This document shows, in pieces, positions 60,153 to 64,000 of a DNA stretch of 64,000 nt. Both the position numbers and the translations under genes were made by a program. Origin of the DNA: Prolixibacteraceae bacterium (GTDB lineage Bacteria > Bacteroidota > Bacteroidia > Bacteroidales > Prolixibacteraceae); NCBI GenBank assembly GCA_023229575.1, contig JALNYZ010000005.1:62001-126000 (forward strand), read 5' to 3'. Each line of letters opens with the position of its first letter. Positions within the stretch are counted from its first letter, which is position 1. The notes beneath the pieces were generated by a model that did not search any database, had not been told where the DNA came from, and worked only from the letters and a program-made list of their open reading frames with translations.

Positions 60153-62480
60153 TCATTTCAATTTTATCAGCCAGACATCGGTGACTTTGGATCTTTCCCT
60201 CCAGTTGAGTGTGGATTCTTCGGGTTGATCGAAAGTAACATCGATCATGCCGTCACTCACATATTTTGGATTGAGCGGAAACTCCTTAAACTCCTCATAT
60301 CCTTTGTTGTAAATGGTTGGTTCGACACGTTCGCCATCTACCCTCAGCAGTGCTTCGCGGTAGCCAGCAACCCTGATCAGGTAACTGCCGTTTGGATCAA
60401 GATCGTTGTATTTCAAGACCGGGAAATTTTGAAATAGCTGTGTTGACAATCTTCTCCGGCTCAGTCCGCCTTCCCACCATGCGACATCTGTTCCATCGTC
60501 TGAAACGGTAAGTACGTGGCAGCTTTTCGATATATCGGATACATTGTCGTAGTAGCTGCCCGGACCGGGATTTTCCCATTTCGCAATGACCTCCAGGCGG
60601 GCCAGTTTCTCCTTTTCGGTAGCCATCTTCTCAATTTTTTTGAACTCATCTGCCAGCCACCAGCGGTTGTTGAGCGGATAATCGATAAAATCGAGAATGG
60701 CGCCTCTTTCTGAACCGCTTGCCATGTATTTCTTAACGCTGGTTTGTAAGCCGATGGATTGCCATAGCGATTCGCAAAGTTCGACGATCCTGGTCCTTAA
60801 ATCGCCTGTCACCGGCACTTTATCCCCTTTGTTTACCAGTTCCATGGCCATGTTCATCGATTTTTCCGAACCCAGAAGAGGTGCTTTCAACAGTATCTCG
60901 TTGGCCTCTTTCTCCAATTTTTGCTCGTAAGCCTTTCTGCGCTTTACGAACACATCGTAGTTTGAACGCATCAACAGCATCTGCCATCGCCAGTTTTTGT
61001 TTAATTCGGGATGTTGGTTCTCCAGGTTTTTCCAAAACGAGTAGGTCGTTTCAATACCACCATTCTCCTCGGTTGGACCAACCCAGTTACGCTCAAGGGA
61101 TAAAATTCCGTCCGCTCCGGCTTCCGCGACGGCGTTACCAAAAAAGAACCGGGCATATTCGACCAATAGGTTCCTGACAGGTCTTGTCGGATCCCATGCC
61201 ATCTGGCTCCATGTTACTTTGTTGATATCGTCATGACAGCCATCGGAGTAGGAGAGGAATCCATCGGTAAAGGGGGCAAAGCGGTTGTGGATTTTGGCAT
61301 AATAGACGGGCTGGGGATTGCAAACTTCCCTTCCTTCCGTTAACGCGAATGCCTGGTCCCAGTTTAAGGTCGGATATTGGCAGCGAACGGTATGGGTCAG
61401 GTCCGGATAATGACGGTGCATGTATTTTTTTGGCAGGCGGAACCTGGTGGCAGCCAGATCGGGACTGCTCGGGCCGGTTACAACACCCGTGAGCCAGTCG
61501 GGTTGGTTGGTTTCGAGGTATTGGTAAAAATAGTCGACCTGTTCGTCGCTGAATCCCTGAAGGGAGATCCACATCGTGGCCTTGGGATGGTATTTTTTCA
61601 ACCTCTCAGTGACCGCTTTTAAGAAGGGCATTACATCTTTTGGGTGGTTACTTCCCGGATCGCCACCTGGAAAGAAGACACCATCCAGGTAGGGGCAATT
61701 CTTGTAGTACTCTTCGTGTCTGGCAACCTCTTCCTTGAACTTGACAGGGTCTGAAAGATCTACATCGGCAGGTATCCAGTCCCAGTGGTCCAGACCATAT
61801 TCGTGACATATCTCAGCAATTTTGATGTTCATCACATCCCTTGGATATTTCATCAACGGATTGTTTTTGCCATCGTGAAAAGGGATGTTCTCGATGCTGT
61901 TGGTGCCGAAAAGAGCCAGTTCGCGCAGGTATTTTTCATACTGCTCCATGGTCCAGGAGTCCCAGGAGTTGGCAGTGTTACGGTATCCGATTTGATGGCC
62001 CCGGATGGGATATTTCGGTGAAGTGGCAATTTCATTCTTTTTGTCAAAGAGAAATTTGCCGCGCGATAGTCCGGCCGTCCTCAGCAGTTGTCCGATGGAG
62101 AAGATGGTTCCACGCTGGTCTGCAGCGATCAGCCACAGGATCTTCCTGCCATTGGATTCATCCACAACCAGACGGTAACCCTCCGGTTTGTTTTCCGGCT
62201 TCAGATCTGAATTATTGGCAGGAACTTTTATTCCTCCCAGCTCTTTCTCTGATGAGAGCACCATGGCAACGACCGGTTGTGCACCGATCTTTTCGACCTC
62301 TTTGAGTTGAATGGACGTGCGTTGGAAAATCTCTTCTTTCAGTACCCGGATGGCTGTTTCACGAACAGTCGAGGGAATATTTTTGGATGCAATAATCGTC
62401 GCTTTGCTCAGGTCCGTAATTTGAGCAGAGAGCGAAAAGGTAAAAAATAGTAGTAATGTCAGCAAATGTAGTTTTCTCAT
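60153..62480 (-). CDS. Exported glycoside-hydrolase-like protein (GH67/GH20-type N-domain, TIM barrel)
   Basis: 775 residues with a signal peptide (LHLLTLLLFFTFSLSAQ). Residues ~25-145 look like the alpha/beta N-domain shared by GH67 and GH20 enzymes (STVRETAIRVLKEEIFQRTSI ... WLIAADQRGTIFSIGQLLRTAG). Residues ~150-460 form a barrel-like region (YPIRGHQIGYRNTANSWD, DHWDWIPADVD, DGVFFPGGDPGSNHP). A ~60-residue beta C-end follows. The catalytic residues cannot be assigned by eye. It lies with two other genes on the minus strand and suits polysaccharide degradation. Confidence 0.7.
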   Translation of the reverse strand: MRKLHLLTLLLFFTFSLSAQITDLSKATIIASKNIPSTVRETAIRVLKEEIFQRTSIQLKEVEKIGAQPVVAMVLSSEKELGGIKVPANNSDLKPENKPEGYRLVVDESNGRKILWLIAADQRGTIFSIGQLLRTAGLSRGKFLFDKKNEIATSPKYPIRGHQIGYRNTANSWDSWTMEQYEKYLRELALFGTNSIENIPFHDGKNNPLMKYPRDVMNIKIAEICHEYGLDHWDWIPADVDLSDPVKFKEEVARHEEYYKNCPYLDGVFFPGGDPGSNHPKDVMPFLKAVTERLKKYHPKATMWISLQGFSDEQVDYFYQYLETNQPDWLTGVVTGPSSPDLAATRFRLPKKYMHRHYPDLTHTVRCQYPTLNWDQAFALTEGREVCNPQPVYYAKIHNRFAPFTDGFLSYSDGCHDDINKVTWSQMAWDPTRPVRNLLVEYARFFFGNAVAEAGADGILSLERNWVGPTEENGGIETTYSFWKNLENQHPELNKNWRWQMLLMRSNYDVFVKRRKAYEQKLEKEANEILLKAPLLGSEKSMNMAMELVNKGDKVPVTGDLRTRIVELCESLWQSIGLQTSVKKYMASGSERGAILDFIDYPLNNRWWLADEFKKIEKMATEKEKLARLEVIAKWENPGPGSYYDNVSDISKSCHVLTVSDDGTDVAWWEGGLSRRRLSTQLFQNFPVLKYNDLDPNGSYLIRVAGYREALLRVDGERVEPTIYNKGYEEFKEFPLNPKYVSDGMIDVTFDQPEESTLNWRERSKVTDVWLIKLK

Positions 62481-62481
62481 G

Positions 62482-62922
62482 TTAATTGGATATTGTATTA
62501 ATAGTTGTTCGTATTACTCTCTCAGGTCGCACATTGCAGCCGGTCCTCCATCGGAGTCGATGAAATAGGTGACCCAATTGAGATTTCTCAAATTCGAGCT
62601 GGGTACAAGGTATTATTTCATTTTTGTAGGGAAGGTAATCATCCCCTATGAAAGCGGAATAGAAGTAAACAGGATAACCCATTTTCCCTTTTGGGGCTTT
62701 GTAATACCAGTTCATCTCCCGCTTCAAGGCATCTTCCCATGTGGTACTGGGAAGCAGATAACCATTTTTGTCATTGACAGCATCATGAAAACCAATTTTA
62801 CCTGCAGGTCTTTCGATGTGAACTGGCTTCAGCATCCGGTAGGAGATCATAACCGGAATCATTAGTACCAGAAAAAGAACGATGAAAATCATTCTTCGTT
62901 TTTGGCTACTCGTTGTCCTCAT
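62482..62922 (-). CDS. Unknown membrane-anchored protein, apparently frameshifted near its C-terminus
   Basis: 146 residues as read. One N-terminal membrane segment (MIFIVLFLVLMIPVMISY), then a polar domain with IGFHDAVNDKNGYLLPSTTW and YPVYFYSAFIGDDYLPYKNEIIP. After about 62612 the reading becomes unlike protein (LGHLFHRLRWRTGCNVRPER), while another frame gives VPSSNLRNLNWVTYFIDSDG ending GGPAAMCDLRE and a stop at 62514. An indel at about 62600-62612 would join them. Overlaps the upstream gene by ATGA. I do not recognise the family. Confidence 0.55.
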   Translation of the reverse strand: MRTTSSQKRRMIFIVLFLVLMIPVMISYRMLKPVHIERPAGKIGFHDAVNDKNGYLLPSTTWEDALKREMNWYYKAPKGKMGYPVYFYSAFIGDDYLPYKNEIIPCTQLEFEKSQLGHLFHRLRWRTGCNVRPERVIRTTINTISN

Positions 62923-64000
62923 TTCGCAATCTCAATTTTCCAATCTGTAAATGAGACAGTATATTGTCGGGTATCAGGTCCGCCCGCAGCCAGGCCAATA
63001 TCCACAGATTCGCTGATTCCCGGAATATCGGTTGAATGCTTTTCTATGATCCAGTTGGTGCCATCGAGGCTCACATACCCACTGAAACTGTTGCCGTGGC
63101 GAACCAATTTCAGGAAGATTGGGGTTTTACTATGCTCTGGAAGATTCTGGCTACTGGCTTTGTGCATGCACCCGTTGGCAAATTCGTCGTATTCGATACC
63201 GGCCCTTCCGGGAGTTCCGAAAAGCAAAACAGAACCTTTGCTGCCTGGTTGAACATCGAAACTTTTGGCCATGTCGTTGCGGACAAAAAGACCGCTCCTG
63301 AACCATTCGTGGGTACGATCGCCAAATTTGACAATTTTCACTGTTGCCACGAAATCACCTTTAATATCTTTCACGTAGGCAGCCGCATAGGAATCCTCCG
63401 CATGGTAGAAATCGGAGCCACAGGCGGCAATCGTGAAACGGTTGTTCTGACTGTCAGATTCAACGGCATATGGTTTCGAACGCGGTGACCCATATTCCAG
63501 GATCTTCATTTTGGAGAGATCCAGCGAAAGTTTGGGTTGTACAAGTATATTTTGCACGGAGCTGTTGCCAATCCTGATGGTATGGTTTCCTGCCGCGATT
63601 TTGAGGTCAAAACGTAGGTTTCCAGATTCATTTGCCTTCAAGTCCATTGAGTGCCTTTGAATACTTTGGTCGTCCAGAAAGATTACCGCCTCGTACTTCT
63701 GATTTTCGGAGGTAAGGTTTTTTGCAGTAGCCTGAAGGGTTATCGGTTCGCCTTCCAGGCATCTGGTCGTCGAGAGTTTTAAATTTTCAAAAACTACCTG
63801 AGGCTTCGTACCCTTCACGTTGATCTTTTGATGCGGGATCGATCCGATTGAGAGCAGGTGCTCACCTGAATCGTAAATTCTCAGCTGAAAATCGATGGTT
63901 CGGCTGTTGTTTTTGATGATCGGGAAGAGTTTTGTCTCGTAGATTTTACCATCCAGATAAAGCTCTACGGGAGCTATTCCTGTGGATCCGGTATTTTCTA
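62919..64000 (-). CDS. Secreted multi-domain protein, C-terminal part (start beyond the window)
   Basis: The frame is open to the right edge, so only the last ~360 residues are seen; the GTG at 63818 is internal. Residues seen include two Ig/CARDB-like beta units (PVELYLDGKIYETKLFPI, then VVFENLKLSTTRCLEGEPI with AVIFLDDQSIQRH). A C-terminal jelly-roll, DUF1349-like region follows (FVATVKIVKFGDRTHEWFRSGLFVRND, FLKLVRHGNSFSGYVSLDGTNW). Such tails are carried by large Bacteroidota carbohydrate enzymes. The enzymatic part is outside the window. Confidence 0.7.
   Translation of the reverse strand, partial: ENTGSTGIAPVELYLDGKIYETKLFPIIKNNSRTIDFQLRIYDSGEHLLSIGSIPHQKINVKGTKPQVVFENLKLSTTRCLEGEPITLQATAKNLTSENQKYEAVIFLDDQSIQRHSMDLKANESGNLRFDLKIAAGNHTIRIGNSSVQNILVQPKLSLDLSKMKILEYGSPRSKPYAVESDSQNNRFTIAACGSDFYHAEDSYAAAYVKDIKGDFVATVKIVKFGDRTHEWFRSGLFVRNDMAKSFDVQPGSKGSVLLFGTPGRAGIEYDEFANGCMHKASSQNLPEHSKTPIFLKLVRHGNSFSGYVSLDGTNWIIEKHSTDIPGISESVDIGLAAGGPDTRQYTVSFTDWKIEIAK

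Noticed and set aside
1..64000. CRISPR arrays, tRNA or rRNA genes, integrases
   Set aside because: No spacer-repeat pattern, no cloverleaf-like sequence with a TTCRA loop and CCA end, and no recombinase or transposase motifs were seen by eye.

Overview
The window looks like chromosomal DNA of a Bacteroidota bacterium, most likely order Bacteroidales or Marinilabiliales. The evidence is a PorD-type (DUF4835) type IX secretion protein beside recN, a WbqC-family protein with a long LepB, a Bacteroidota-type OmpP1/FadL protein, a TonB receptor with a CarboxypepD_reg extension, and promoter -7 elements of the TAnnTTTG type. No rRNA, tRNA, CRISPR array, integrase or intact insertion sequence was seen. 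Family names rest on motif recognition by eye; no database search was run.

Layout. 1-5761: housekeeping genes (porD-like, recN, fabI, a DEAD-box helicase, an iron-sulfur APS reductase cysH). 5841-24114: a phosphate-starvation island. It holds phoR-phoB-phoU-pstB-pstA-pstC-pstS and a phosphate-selective-type porin, then a small secreted CarboxypepD_reg protein, a MORN/YwqK-like protein, a Big_2/beta-helix lipoprotein, a TonB-dependent receptor, a GH1 beta-glucosidase, and a PlcP-like metallophosphoesterase with a glycosyltransferase. Four promoters in this island carry tandem TGTAACA-type units at an 11-bp period. They all lie in the same orientation relative to their genes, and at three of them a -7-like element follows about 9-10 bp downstream. 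I read these as PhoB boxes joining Pi transport, an outer-membrane receptor/lipoprotein unit and membrane-lipid remodelling into one regulon.

24147-37285: cysDN (with CysH this makes an APS-level sulfate assimilation route), an OmpP1/FadL-like protein, a Gly/Tyr-rich lipoprotein, proS-pepT-tilS, DJ-1/PfpI, a TPR membrane protein, and recF with a DUF721 gene. 37286-38737: an AT-rich accessory gap with a REP-like element and a compact operon of three tiny hydrophobic peptides. Two of the peptides have textbook double-glycine leaders, so this is a candidate two-peptide bacteriocin.

38738-52640: nspC, an rsmF-like methyltransferase, a cytosolic protein with a lectin/GH16-like C-terminus, a YitT-type protein, rplS, a C1 peptidase, a 7TM-HD protein, an NlpC/P60 protein, and the run dapB-lepB-wbqC with an aldo/keto reductase. 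52804-55442: an accessory patch with an abortive-infection-like membrane protein, an antitoxin with a truncated MazF remnant, a DUF2442 protein and an AAA/DUF4143 ATPase. 55438-59655: an AsmA-like protein, cinA and yccF. 60153-64000: part of a carbohydrate-degradation cluster that runs off the right edge and contains an apparent frameshift.

A genome-style feature runs through the whole window. Many gene junctions carry long imperfect inverted repeats built from short tandem words, with a different word at each locus (GTGCCTAAA, GAGTTATGA, GACAATT, CACATAGA, CTTTGTG, CACAGAG and others). At several places these arms run into the ends of coding sequences.
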